NCBI GenBank assembly: GCA_963830165.1
Contig: CAWHKZ010000008.1
Coordinates: 62,001-126,000, forward strand
Direction: 5' to 3'
DNA from: Bog-756 sp963830165
Lineage (GTDB): Bacteria > Actinomycetota > Acidimicrobiia > Acidimicrobiales > RAAP-2
Length of the DNA: 64,000 bases
Shown here: positions 1 through 9,236 of the stretch, in pieces
How the letters are laid out: the number at the start of each line of letters is the position of its first letter
How positions within the stretch are numbered: the first letter of the stretch is position 1
Translations under genes and position numbers: made by a program
Notes under the pieces: model-generated
Seen by the model: the letters and a program-made list of their open reading frames with translations, nothing else
Told to the model about the DNA's origin: nothing
Database searches by the model: none

Positions 1-326
1 ATGAAGCGGGCCAGCTGGGCGCGTATGCCGGCCAGGTTGACCTCGAGCTGTTCCTCGGTCAGCAGGGAGCGCTCCTCGGACTTGCCGCCCGGGTCGCCGA
101 TGAACCCGGTCCCGCCGCCGGCCACCGCGATCGGTCGGTGGCCCGCCTCCTGGAAGCGCTTGAGGTTGCACACCTGCAGCAGGTGACCGACGTGGAGGCT
201 GTCGGCCGTGGGGTCGAAGCCGGTGTACAGGGTCACGGGCACGGCGTCGAGCCGTGCGCCGAGTTCGGGGTCGGTCATCTGGTGGATCAACCCCCGGAAG
301 CGGAGGTCCTCGACGAAGTCGGCCAT
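1..326 (-). CDS. tyrS: Tyrosyl-tRNA synthetase, N-terminal part (runs off the window)
   Basis: Charges tRNA-Tyr with tyrosine in the cytoplasm. Only the first 108 residues lie in the window; the rest continues beyond base 1. The translation shows the class I tyrosine-enzyme start: a TLYTGFDPTADSLHVGHL stretch at about residues 32-49, with HVGH as the HIGH signature, followed by a GGGTGFIGDPGGKSEER region that matches the tyrosine-binding loop of TyrRS. The KMSKS loop is outside the window. The start at 326 was chosen because it gives the usual short N-terminus. An in-frame ATG at 341 would add five residues. It is transcribed divergently from the carotenoid oxygenase gene, with about 90 bp between them. 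Confidence 0.93.
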   Translation of the reverse strand, partial: MADFVEDLRFRGLIHQMTDPELGARLDAVPVTLYTGFDPTADSLHVGHLLQVCNLKRFQEAGHRPIAVAGGGTGFIGDPGGKSEERSLLTEEQLEVNLAGIRAQLARF

Positions 327-417
327 GCCACAGCCTGCCATGCCGGCGACCGGGGACCGGACGCTACGATCGCCCTGTCGACCCGACCGCCGGGGGCCCG
401 ACCGGAGGACGAGGACC

Positions 418-1764
418 ATGGTCAACCCGTATCTCGAAGGCAACTTCGCCCCGGTCCTCGAGGAGCGCACCGACGATCACGAACTCGAGGTGACGGGCGT
501 GGTCCCGCCCGACCTCGAAGGCGTGCTGCTGCGCAACGGACCCAACCCGCTGTCGGTCCCCGACGACCCGGCCGACTACCACTGGTTCTCCGGCGACGGG
601 ATGCTGCACGGCATCTGGCTCCGCGGTGCGAAGGCCACCGGCTACCGGAACCGGTGGGTGCGCACGCGGTCGCTGGCCTCGAAGGTGGCGACCGTGCCGC
701 CCCGGGGACCGAGCGAGCCCATCGACGGACCGGCCAACACCCACGTGATCCGCCACGCCGCGACGACGCTCGCGCTGGTGGAGTCGGGCTTCCCCCACGC
801 CATCTCCCCCGACCTCGACCGGGCCCGGATCCACGACTTCGACGGCACCCTGGCGTCGCCGATGACCGCGCACCCCAAGATCGACCCGGTCACCGGCGAG
901 CTCGTGTTCTTCGGAGTCGACCTGTTCGGACCGCCGTTCCTCCGCTACCACGTGGTCGACGCCACCGGACAGCTGACGACCACCGAGGAGATCGACATCC
1001 CCCGGGCCACGATGATCCACGACTTCGGGGTGACCGCCACCCGCGCCGTCTTCCTCGACCAGCCCGTCGTCTTCGACCTGTCGCTGGCCGCACAGGGGCG
1101 GCCCCTGCCCTTCCGCTGGTCGCCCGATGCCGGCTCCCGGGTCGGCGTCCTGGCCCGCAACGCCACGGGCGACGACATCCGCTGGATCTCGACCGATCCG
1201 AGCTACGTCTTCCACGTCCTCAACGCCTTCGACGACGGTGACCGCACCGTGCTCGACGTCGTGCGGTACGACTCGGTGTTCGACACCGCCCCCGGCGAGG
1301 TCATCACCCGGTCCGTCCCGACGCTCCACCGGTGGACCGTCGACCCGGCGGCCAACCGCGTCCACGAGGAGGTGCTCGACGACACCCCGGTCGAGCTCCC
1401 CCGCGTCGACCCCGCCGTGGCCGGGTCCCGCCAGCGGTACGGCTACTGCGTCCGCGTGGGTACCGACCCCGACCAGCCGTCCTTCGAGGGGCTCGTGAAG
1501 TACGACTTCGCCCGCGACGAGTCCGTCCGCTACGACCCGGGCGAGGGCCGGGCCCCCGGCGAGCCGATCTTCGTCCGGGCCGCCGACGGTGCGGGCGAGG
1601 ACGAGGGCTGGGTCCTGAGCGTCGTCTACGACGCCGCCCGCGATGCCTCCGACCTGGTCATTCTCGACGCCACCTCGTTCGCCGGGCCCCCGGTGGCCAC
1701 CGTGCACCTCCCCGCCCGGGTGCCCTTCGGGTTCCACGGCTCCTGGATCCCGTCGGACTCCTGA
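418..1764 (+). CDS. Carotenoid oxygenase (RPE65/CCD family), 448 aa
   Basis: Non-haem iron enzyme predicted to cleave a double bond of a carotenoid or related polyene with oxygen. All four iron-binding histidines of the family are visible in the expected order: H152 in TAHPK, H201 in MIHDFG, H266 in FHVLNAFDDG and H440 in GFHGSW near the C-terminus. The N-terminal GVLLRNGPNP motif is also typical. The length is normal for a bacterial member. The ATG at 418 follows GGAGGACGAGGACC, a good ribosome site; the open frame extends further upstream but without family sequence. No carotenoid biosynthesis gene is seen nearby, so the substrate cannot be told. It could also act on stilbenoid-type substrates. 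Confidence 0.92.
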   Translation: MVNPYLEGNFAPVLEERTDDHELEVTGVVPPDLEGVLLRNGPNPLSVPDDPADYHWFSGDGMLHGIWLRGAKATGYRNRWVRTRSLASKVATVPPRGPSEPIDGPANTHVIRHAATTLALVESGFPHAISPDLDRARIHDFDGTLASPMTAHPKIDPVTGELVFFGVDLFGPPFLRYHVVDATGQLTTTEEIDIPRATMIHDFGVTATRAVFLDQPVVFDLSLAAQGRPLPFRWSPDAGSRVGVLARNATGDDIRWISTDPSYVFHVLNAFDDGDRTVLDVVRYDSVFDTAPGEVITRSVPTLHRWTVDPAANRVHEEVLDDTPVELPRVDPAVAGSRQRYGYCVRVGTDPDQPSFEGLVKYDFARDESVRYDPGEGRAPGEPIFVRAADGAGEDEGWVLSVVYDAARDASDLVILDATSFAGPPVATVHLPARVPFGFHGSWIPSDS

Positions 1765-1872
1765 CCCCGGGGCATGACACCAGGTCGGGGCCCGTCCATG
1801 CGACACTGACGGGAACAGAGGGCCGCCAATGCGGAGTGGCGATGCGCCCGCACCACACCTCATCACACCATC

Positions 1873-3259
1873 GTGACCCCAGACGACCCCACACCACCCC
1901 GATCGTCCCGGCCGTCGGGACGGCCCGCACCCCAGCCCACCGGCCGCCCGCGGGCCGCCACACCGGTCTCGGGGTCCGGCGGCTACGACCCCCGCTTCGC
2001 CGGCCCCATCCTCGGTGGCGAGGTCGCCATCCCCACCAAGCGGGAGATCCGCAGATCACGCAAGCGCCGGCGCAGTGCGGGCGAGCGGGTGCTGCGGGTG
2101 CTGATCGGTGCGGTGGCGCTCCTGCTCGTGGTGGTGGCCGTGGGCTACGGCTACTTCCGCTACCAGTGGAGCCAGGTCGCCTCGTCGCCGTGCACCAGCT
2201 GCGTGGCCGCGGCCAACGGCGCCCCCTACAACGTCCTCCTCATCGGCTCCGACAGCCGCCAGGGCGAGACGGCGGCCGAGGCCCAGCAGTTCGGGTCCCC
2301 CCAGGGCGTGACCGGGGCGCGGTCGGACACCCTCAAGATCATCCACGTCGACCCGGCGGCCGGCACCGCCTCGACCCTGTCGATCCCGCGGGACACCTTC
2401 GTGACCATCACGGGGCTCCCCTCGAACTCGCAGCTGTCCGCACAGAACAAGATCAACGCCGCCTTCTCGGCCGGACCGAACGCCACCGTGCAGACCATCG
2501 AGAACACCTTCGGCATCCCGATCGCCCACTACATCGTCATCAACTTCTTCGGGGTGGAGGACGCCGTCAACGCTCTGGGCGGCATCACGATGGACTTCCC
2601 CTACCCGGCACGGGACCAGGACTGCTCGACGGGCACCTGCTACAACAACTCGGGGCTGAACATCCCGACGGCGGGCTGCCAGACACTCAGCGGGGCACAG
2701 GCCCTCGCCCTGTCGCCGGTCGCGGTACTACCAGTACTACGACGACGGCGAGTGGCAGTCCGACCCGACGTCGGACATCGGCCGGATCGAGCGCCAGAAC
2801 CTGGTCATCGCCGCAGCCATGGACAAGGTCAAGTCGACCTACAACCCGCTGCAACTCAACTCCTTGCTGACCTCGGTGGTCCACGACTTCTCCAAGGACA
2901 ACGGCCTGACGGCCGGCGATCTGTTCGCCCTCGAGGAGCGGTACCACGCCCTGTCCGGGTCGTCGTTGACCGATTACACCCTGCCGACCGAGGGTGCCAC
3001 CTCGTCCTACGCGGGCGACGTCGAAGTGGTGGAACCCGACGCCGCATCGGCCATGATCAGCCAGTTCCTCGGTGGACCGCTCGGACCCATCACCACGCCG
3101 CCCATCGACGCGTACGGGAACCCGCTGACGCTGGCCACGCCCTCGCCGACCACGACCACACCGGCGGCCGCCGCTCCCTCGACGGCCGCGCCCACGGGAA
3201 CGACGCCCGCCGCCGTACCGGGGGACTCGGCGCCGTTCTACGACCCGACTCCCTGCTGA
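1873..3259 (+). CDS. LytR-CpsA-Psr (LCP) family cell-wall ligase, frameshifted near 2716
   Basis: LCP enzymes move lipid-linked glycopolymers onto peptidoglycan outside the membrane. The frame shows a basic, proline-rich cytoplasmic tail, one membrane helix (about residues 75-95), then the LCP domain: NVLLIGSDSR, GARSDTLKIIHVDP, TLSIPRDTFV, NKINAAFS and the start of the arginine motif at LSGAQALALS. Here the frame breaks. Removing one base at about 2716 restores SRSRYYQYYDDGEW and the remaining 150 residues to the TGA at 3259, so the gene is probably intact in the organism (461 aa after correction). The C-terminus is Thr/Pro/Ala-rich, as in many actinobacterial LCPs. The GTG start at 1873 has no strong ribosome site; a later start is possible. 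Convergent with menD. Confidence 0.85.
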
Positions 3260-3306
3260 TCCCGGGCGCTGATCCGCGGAGCCGCTCCGGGGAGCCGCTC
3301 CGCTAG
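3255..3306. repeat. Four tandem 13-bp units spanning the LCP stop to the menD stop
   Basis: The units are gctgatcccgggc, gctgatccgcgga, gccgctccgggga and gccgctccgctag, end to end with no spacing. The first contains the LCP stop TGA and the last contains the TAG of the convergent menD, so the array fills the whole gap between the two genes. Units differ from neighbours at two to four positions. Confidence 0.8.
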
Positions 3307-5065
3307 TCCCCGTCGACGGCGGCGACGACCGCGGCGTTGACCCGGTCGTGGGCCGCCACGTTGGCGTCGCGGCCGGGCAGGCGGACGACCACGACGCGGC
3401 CACCGGCCGGCGGAGCCACCGACGACGTGAGTTCCGAGGCCCATCCCCCGCCGCCCACCTCCACCACGTCCCAGCCGAAGCCCCGGGCCACCGCCGCCGG
3501 GTCGGCCGCCTGGGGGGTGCCGAACAGCCGCTCGAAGCGCTCGGCGGGCAGTCGGGCCGCCTGGGGCAGGAACGAGAAGATCCCTCCCCCGCCGTTGTCG
3601 GCCACCACGACGGTCAGCGCCGGCCGCTCGCCGGCCGGCCCGACCAGACCGCTGGCGTCGTGCAGGAATGCCAGGTCGCCCACGAGGGCCACGGTGGGTC
3701 CGGTGGCGAGCGCCACCCCAGCGCGGTGGAGACCACGCCGTCGATCCCGTTGGCGCCGCGGTTGGCCAGCACGCGGGGCGCATCCGCCCGCGGCGCGCCG
3801 AAGGCCTCGACGTCGCGCACGGGCATCGACGACGACACGACCAGCGTCGTGCCCGAACCGAGCGATCCGGCCAGCACCCGGGCCAGGGCCGGCTCGGTGC
3901 ACGTCCCGTCACCCCCGAGCGCGGCGCCGATCGCCTCCTGGGCGGTGCCCTCGGCCTCGGTCCATTCCCCCGACCACGCGTCGTCGGGGTCCGCATCCGG
4001 TGCGCCGGCGGCGACGGCCCTGACGAGTTCCCGGCAGAACGCCGTCGGATCGGCCCGCACCACGCGGTCGGCCCCGCGCTCGGGGTCGTTCCAACCGTGG
4101 AGGTCGACCGCCACCGTCGATGTCCCGTCCAGGAACGTCGTGACCACCTTGGAAGCCCAGCGCTCCCCCAGCCGGACGACCAGGTCGGGTCCGTGGCCGG
4201 CGGCGAACCGGGGGGCACGGAGGATGGCGTCGGCGGCCGACACGACCCGGGCGGCGCCGGTCCGCAGGCCCGAGCGGGGATCGGCCAGGACCGGCCACCC
4301 GAGCGCGTCGGCCAGGTCCAGCACGGCGTCAGCATCGCCGCACCCCGCTCCGGCGACGATGAGCCCCCGCGTGCCCCGACGGACGCCCCCGGCCACCAGC
4401 TCGTCGACCAGGTCGGCAGCGGGCGACGGCCGGGCCGCCTCGACGCGGTGCCACGGGACCCCTCCGGGCCGCCCCTCGGGGATGCCGCCCGCCGACGCGT
4501 CGCCGAGCAACGGCTCCCGGAAGGCCAGATCGAGGTGGACGGGGCCGGGACCCCGGGGGCCGGCCACGGTCTCGGCCACCGACCGCGACCCGAGGGAGCG
4601 CCACGTCGCGCGCGACGCCTCGTCGGGCACCCCCGGCTCGGCGGACCAGCGGGGCGCCCGTCCGTAGAGGTGCGTCTGGTCGATGGTCTGCGGTGCGCCG
4701 ACATCGCGCAGCTCGGGCGGGCGGTCGGCGGTGCAGACCAGCAGCGGCACACGACCGAGGTCGGCCTCGACCACCGCGGCGTGGAGCTCGGCGGCGGCCG
4801 TGCCGCTCGTCACCACGACGACGGCGGGCCGACCGGTGGCCGTCCCGATCCCGAGGGCGGTGAAGCCGGCCGACCGCTCGTCGAGCCGGACGTGCAGGGC
4901 GAGCCGGGACTCGGCGGCCACCGCCACGGCCAGCGGTGTGGACCGCGAACCGGGGCACACCACGGCGTGGTCGATCCCGGCGCGCACCCACTCGTCGACC
5001 AGCGTGGCCGCAAAGGCCGCCTGCCGGTCGGGATCGGTGGCGGTCCGGTCACTCGGTACGCTCAC
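3303..5065 (-). CDS. menD: Menaquinone SEPHCHC synthase MenD, frameshifted near 3717
   Basis: Thiamine-diphosphate enzyme that joins isochorismate and 2-oxoglutarate to form SEPHCHC, an early step of menaquinone synthesis. The N-terminal part has VVCPGSRSTPLAVA, the catalytic-region LDERSAGFTALG, and the typical PQTIDQTHLYG block. The C-terminal part has GDLAFLHDASGL, the TPP/Mg-binding region, and ADNGGGGIFSFLPQ. The two halves are in different frames. Adding one base in the run of four C at 3716-3719 (G on the coding strand) restores VVSTALGVALATG and gives 587 aa, the normal length. The GTG start at 5065 leaves only 11 bp to the divergent menH-like gene. Confidence 0.92.
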
Positions 5066-5076
5066 TGCCAGCTCCT

Positions 5077-5853
5077 ATGCCGATACCTGCGCTGCACGCC
5101 ACCACCCGAGGCCGGGGCACCCGCCTGGTGCTGGCCCACGGGTTCACCCAGTCGGGCCGCGTGTGGGGTGGCCTGGCCGACGGGCTGGCCGCCGCCCACG
5201 AACTGGTCCTCGTCGACCTTCCCGGTCACGGTGGCTCGGCCGGGGTCTGGGCCGATCTGGCCGGGGCGGCGGAGCTCCTGGGCGACGTGGGTGGGACGGC
5301 CGACTACCTCGGCTACTCCATGGGGGCCCGGACCTGCCTCCACCTGGCACTGGCCCGACCCGACCGGGTGCGCCGGCTCGTCCTGGTGTCGGGCACGGCC
5401 GGGATCGACGACGCCGACGAGCGGTCGGCGAGGCGCCGGGCCGACGCCGCGCTGGCCGCCCGGCTCGTCCCGCCCGACGGGGGCGCGCCCGAGGACACCG
5501 TGGACGAGTTCATCGACCGCTGGGTCGCCAACCCGATGTTCGGCGACGTTCCGGTGGTGGCCAACGGACTCGCCGAGCGGAAGCGCAACTCGGCGGCCGG
5601 GCTGGCGTCCAGCCTGCGCCTGGCCGGGACCGGCACCCAGGCACCGTTGTGGGACCGCCTCGGCGAGCTCGGGATGCCGGTGCTCGTCGTGACCGGCGGG
5701 CGCGACGCGAAGTTCACCGCCCTCGGGCAGCGCCTGGTGGAGGGGATCGGTCCCCGCGCCTCCCTGGTGGTCGTGGAGGGGGCCGACCACGCGCCCCACC
5801 TGCAGCGAGCCGACGCGGTCGCCCACGCCGTGCGCGCCTTCCTGTCGGACTGA
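5077..5853 (+). CDS. menH: Alpha/beta hydrolase, probable MenH (SHCHC synthase), 258 aa
   Basis: The protein starts with LVLAHGFTQSGRVWGGL (oxyanion hole region), has the nucleophile elbow GYSMGART around residue 88, an acid region VTGGRDAKFTAL and a late histidine in GADHAPHLQ, which together make a Ser-Asp-His triad. This layout and the position beside menD fit MenH, which eliminates pyruvate from SEPHCHC. MenH-like assignment rests on context; the fold alone is shared by many hydrolases. It starts 11 bp from the divergent menD start, so the promoters of the two genes must overlap coding sequence or lie very close. The 3' end is repeated downstream. Confidence 0.8.
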   Translation: MPIPALHATTRGRGTRLVLAHGFTQSGRVWGGLADGLAAAHELVLVDLPGHGGSAGVWADLAGAAELLGDVGGTADYLGYSMGARTCLHLALARPDRVRRLVLVSGTAGIDDADERSARRRADAALAARLVPPDGGAPEDTVDEFIDRWVANPMFGDVPVVANGLAERKRNSAAGLASSLRLAGTGTQAPLWDRLGELGMPVLVVTGGRDAKFTALGQRLVEGIGPRASLVVVEGADHAPHLQRADAVAHAVRAFLSD

Positions 5854-5913
5854 GCCGGCCGGTCGGACCGGGCCGGACTGTCGGACCGAGCCGGCCGGCC
5901 GGACCGGGCCGCG
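5842..5913 (+). repeat. Two-copy 36-bp imperfect tandem repeat at the menH 3' end
   Basis: Copy 1 (5842-5877) contains the last codons and the TGA of the hydrolase gene. Copy 2 (5878-5913) follows directly and differs at about four positions, with the stop changed to CGA. The flanking gap up to menA is rich in GGTCGGACCGGGCC-type self-complementary sequence. Confidence 0.7.
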
Positions 5914-5957
5914 GGTGGTGACGGGTCCGACCGGGAGGTCGGCCCACGGCTCGGGGG

Positions 5958-7091
5958 TCACCGGGGCAGGCCCGACCCGACGGTGACCAGTGGCGAGAGG
6001 GTGAGCCACAGCGCCAGGGCCAGGGTGGCCCCGAACGCCAACTGCAGGCGGCCGGTGGCGGCGAGTACCGGGAGGAGGGCGCGCCCCTCCGCATCGCTGA
6101 GCACCGCCTCGGCCGGGGGCCGGGCGAGCGGGAAGGTGACCAGGGGGAGGAAGACGAGGACCGGCAGCTCCGCGTGGATGACGCCGGCCACGGCCAGGAC
6201 GCCCCACAGCAGCACGCCGGCGAGGGGCAGCCCGACGCAGGCCACGTAGACCCACCCACCGGCCCGCCGGCCGATCCGGACGACCAGGGTGCGCTTGCCG
6301 CTGGCCGTGTCCGAGGCGATGTCACGCAGGTTGTTGGCCAGCAGGAGCGCGGTCGCCAACAGGCCGACAGCCACCGCGGACCACCACACGGCCGGCCGGC
6401 CGAGTCGTTCGGTCTCGACGTAGAAGGTCCCGACGGTGGCCACGAGCCCGAAGAAGACGAACACGAAGACCTCGCCGAGGCCGACGTAGCCGTAGGGCCG
6501 GGGGCCGCCGGTGTAGAACCAGCCGGCCAGCAGGCAGGCCGCTCCGACCAGCAGGATCCACCACGACGTGGCGAAGGCCAGGGCCAGGCCGACCACCGCG
6601 GCCACGCCGAAGGCCACGACGGCGGCGCGCTTGACCGCGGCCGGCGAGGCGAGCCCGGTGGCGGTCAGGCGGACGGGGCCGACCCGGACGTCGTCGGTGC
6701 CGCGGATGCCGTCCGAGTAGTCGTTGGCGTAGTTGGTGCCCACCTGGATGGCGAGCGCCACCACCAGCGCCCCGAGGGCGCGCCACCAGAAGCCGGCCGG
6801 GCCGTGCTGGAGCACGTGGACCACCACCGTCGAGCCGGGTCCCTGCGGACCGTCCTGGATGACCGAGTAGCTGGTGCCCTGGGCCGCGGCCACCGCCGGG
6901 TTCGCCACGGCACCGGCGGTGTGGAGCACGACCACGGCCACGTGGTGCAGCGGATGGGCGGCCGCCGTACCGACCACCACCGGCACCAGGGCGGCCGGCA
7001 GGGTGCGCGGCCGGGCGCCGAGCCACCACTTGCGAACGGGTCCGGGCGGGGGCGGGGGGCCGGGGCGGGTGGCCCGGCCGGCGTTCGTCAC
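5958..7091 (-). CDS. menA: 1,4-dihydroxy-2-naphthoate polyprenyltransferase MenA, 377 aa
   Basis: Integral membrane prenyltransferase that attaches the isoprenoid tail to 1,4-dihydroxy-2-naphthoate, giving demethylmenaquinone. Visible: the MenA-type start KWWLGARPRTLPAALVPVVVG, the first Asp-rich metal site TNYANDYSDGIRGTDD, and the second conserved region ANNLRDIASDTASGKRTL, all separated by hydrophobic helices (eight or nine by eye). A loop of about 60 residues between the first helix and the first Asp site is longer than usual. The GTG start overlaps the menB stop as GTGA, so the two are probably translationally coupled. Confidence 0.92.
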   Translation of the reverse strand: MTNAGRATRPGPPPPPGPVRKWWLGARPRTLPAALVPVVVGTAAAHPLHHVAVVVLHTAGAVANPAVAAAQGTSYSVIQDGPQGPGSTVVVHVLQHGPAGFWWRALGALVVALAIQVGTNYANDYSDGIRGTDDVRVGPVRLTATGLASPAAVKRAAVVAFGVAAVVGLALAFATSWWILLVGAACLLAGWFYTGGPRPYGYVGLGEVFVFVFFGLVATVGTFYVETERLGRPAVWWSAVAVGLLATALLLANNLRDIASDTASGKRTLVVRIGRRAGGWVYVACVGLPLAGVLLWGVLAVAGVIHAELPVLVFLPLVTFPLARPPAEAVLSDAEGRALLPVLAATGRLQLAFGATLALALWLTLSPLVTVGSGLPR

Positions 7092-8029
7092 GGGCGGCGG
7101 GGGAAGCGACCGAAGTCCGGCGGGCGGTGCTCCTGGAACGCGTTCCGCCCCTCCTGGCCCTCCTCGCTCATGTAGAAGAGCATCGTGGCATCGCCGGCGA
7201 ACTGCTGCAGGCCGGCCAGGCCGTCGTCGGCCGCGTGCATCCCGCCCTTCAGCATGCGCAGGGCCAGTGGCGAGAGCGAGAGCATCTGACGGCACCAGGC
7301 CACCGTCTCGGTCTCGAGACGGGCCAGCGGCACCACCTCGTTGACCAGGCCCCACGACTTGGCCGTGGGCGCGTCGTACTGACGGCAGAGGAACCAGACC
7401 TCCTTGGCCCGCTTGAGGCCGATCGACCGGGCCAGCAGGCTGGCGCCGTAGCCGCCGTCGAAGCTGCCGACCTTGGGTCCGGTCTGCCCGAAGCGGGCGT
7501 TGTCGGCGGCGATGGTGAGGTCGCACACGAGGTGGAGGATGTGCCCGCCGCCGATGGCGTAGCCGGCCACCATGGCCACCACCGGCTTGGGCATGCGGCG
7601 GATCTGGATCTGGAGGTCGAGCACGTTGAGCCGACCGATGCCCTGCCGGGCCACCGCGTCATCGCCCAGGTAGCCGTCGTCGCCCCGGATCTTCTGGTCG
7701 CCGCCCGAGCAGAAGGCGTCGGGACCCTCGCCCGTGAGGACGACGACGCCGACGGACGGGTCGTCGCGGGCCACGTTGAAGGCGTCGCTGAGCTCGAACA
7801 GGGTCTGGGGGCGGAAGGCGTTGCGCACCTCGGGCCGGCAGATCGTCAGCTTGGCGATGCCCTCGGCCACGTCCATGCGGATGTCCCGGTAGTCCCCCCT
7901 GGACTCCCAGGCGGGCAACGGCAACTCGCGGAACCGGTCGACCGGGTCGGCCGGCGGGCCGGTGATGACGGTCTCCACCTGGGAGTCCCCTACTCCAGCG
8001 CCATCGCCATCGTGCTCGGGTGCAACCAT
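7088..8029 (-). CDS. menB: 1,4-dihydroxy-2-naphthoyl-CoA synthase MenB, 313 aa
   Basis: Crotonase-fold enzyme that closes the second ring of the naphthoquinone from o-succinylbenzoyl-CoA. The sequence is close to known MenB: YRDIRMDVAEGIAKLTI, the oxyanion motif FCSGGDQ, YAIGGGHILHLVCDLTI, and GQTGPKVGSFDGGYGA, followed by WFLCRQYDA, which sets MenB apart from other crotonases. The ATG at 8029 sits about 11 bases after AGGAG. The stop overlaps menA as GTGA. The diverging menE starts about 50 bp away, so one short region carries promoters for both. Confidence 0.95.
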   Translation of the reverse strand: MVAPEHDGDGAGVGDSQVETVITGPPADPVDRFRELPLPAWESRGDYRDIRMDVAEGIAKLTICRPEVRNAFRPQTLFELSDAFNVARDDPSVGVVVLTGEGPDAFCSGGDQKIRGDDGYLGDDAVARQGIGRLNVLDLQIQIRRMPKPVVAMVAGYAIGGGHILHLVCDLTIAADNARFGQTGPKVGSFDGGYGASLLARSIGLKRAKEVWFLCRQYDAPTAKSWGLVNEVVPLARLETETVAWCRQMLSLSPLALRMLKGGMHAADDGLAGLQQFAGDATMLFYMSEEGQEGRNAFQEHRPPDFGRFPRRP

Positions 8030-8080
8030 TTGACCATTCACTCCTAGAGTCGCTACTCGTACGATCGCTAGGCTACCCGC

Positions 8081-9208
8081 ATGGATCAGTTGGTGGCGCT
8101 CGATCTCCCGGCCGGTCCGGGCTTCGTGGATGCCCTCCGCACCGTCTGGGACGCCGGCGACGCCGTGCTGCCCCTCGACCCCCGGCTGCCCCCGCCCGCC
8201 GCGCGGCGGCTGCTCGGGGCCCTGCGCCCGTCGGCCGTGGTGACCGCCTCGGGTCGTGCCGCGCTCGAAGGCGGCGTCCCCGTCGAGACCGGGGACGCGC
8301 TGGTCGTCGCCACCAGCGGCACCACCGGCGAGTCCAAGGGCGTCGTCCACACCCACGACTCGATCGCCGCCTCGGCCCGCGCCACGTCGGCCGGGCTCGG
8401 CGTCGACCCGGGCCGCGACCGCTGGGTGGCCTGCCTCCCGCTCGCCCACATCGGCGGACTCTCCGTCGTCACCCGGTCGCTGGTCACCGGCACCCCCTGC
8501 ACCGTCCTGGAGCGGTTCGACGCCGCGTCCGTCGAGCAGGAGGCCCGTCGGGGGGCGACCCTCGTGTCGCTCGTGGCCACCACCCTGGCCCGCTGTGACG
8601 CCTCGGGCTACCGGTCCGTGCTGCTCGGTGGCGCCGCGCCGCCGGCCGCGCCGCCCCCGAACGTCGTGACCACCTACGGCATGACCGAGACGGGTTCGGG
8701 CTGTGTCTACGACGGCCGGCCCCTCGCGGGGGTCGAACTCCTCATCGGTGACGGGGCGCTCGGGAGCGAGGGTGAGATCCTCGTCCGCGGCCCGATGGTG
8801 CTGCGGGCCTACCGGGACGGGACCGACCCGCGCCTGCCGGGCGGCTGGCTCCCGACCGGCGACGGCGGGCGGCTGGCGGACGACGGCACGCTCGTCGTCT
8901 TCGGACGTCTGGCCGAGGTGGTGGTGACCGGAGCCGAAAAGGTGTGGCCCGTTCCGGTCGAGGACGTGGTGGCCACGCTCGCGTCCGTGGCCGAGGTGGC
9001 CGTCTGGAAACGTCCCGACCCCGAGTGGGGCGAGCGGGTGGTCGCCTGGGTGGTGCCGGTCCCGGGCGCCGATCCGCCGACGCTGTCCGAGGTGCGCGAG
9101 CTGGTGGCTTCGACGCTGGCGCCCTATGCCGCGCCCCGCGAGCTCGAGGTGGTCGACGGCCTACCTCGCACGCCCGGGGGGAAGGTGCGCCGGTCGGACC
9201 TCCACTGA
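8081..9208 (+). CDS. menE: o-Succinylbenzoate-CoA ligase MenE, 375 aa
   Basis: Activates o-succinylbenzoate with ATP and CoA, providing the MenB substrate. It is a member of the adenylate-forming family: P-loop-like ATSGTTGESKGVVHTH at about residues 80-95, the A5 motif TTYGMTETG, A7 PTGDGG and the A10 lysine region RTPGGKVRRSDL at the C-terminus. At 375 residues it is shorter than most acyl-CoA ligases, as is usual for actinobacterial MenE. It is divergent from menB-menA and convergent with the SDR gene, with 28 bp between stops. Confidence 0.9.
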   Translation: MDQLVALDLPAGPGFVDALRTVWDAGDAVLPLDPRLPPPAARRLLGALRPSAVVTASGRAALEGGVPVETGDALVVATSGTTGESKGVVHTHDSIAASARATSAGLGVDPGRDRWVACLPLAHIGGLSVVTRSLVTGTPCTVLERFDAASVEQEARRGATLVSLVATTLARCDASGYRSVLLGGAAPPAAPPPNVVTTYGMTETGSGCVYDGRPLAGVELLIGDGALGSEGEILVRGPMVLRAYRDGTDPRLPGGWLPTGDGGRLADDGTLVVFGRLAEVVVTGAEKVWPVPVEDVVATLASVAEVAVWKRPDPEWGERVVAWVVPVPGADPPTLSEVRELVASTLAPYAAPRELEVVDGLPRTPGGKVRRSDLH

Positions 9209-9236
9209 GATCGCCCGGCCGCGACGGGCGCCGCGG

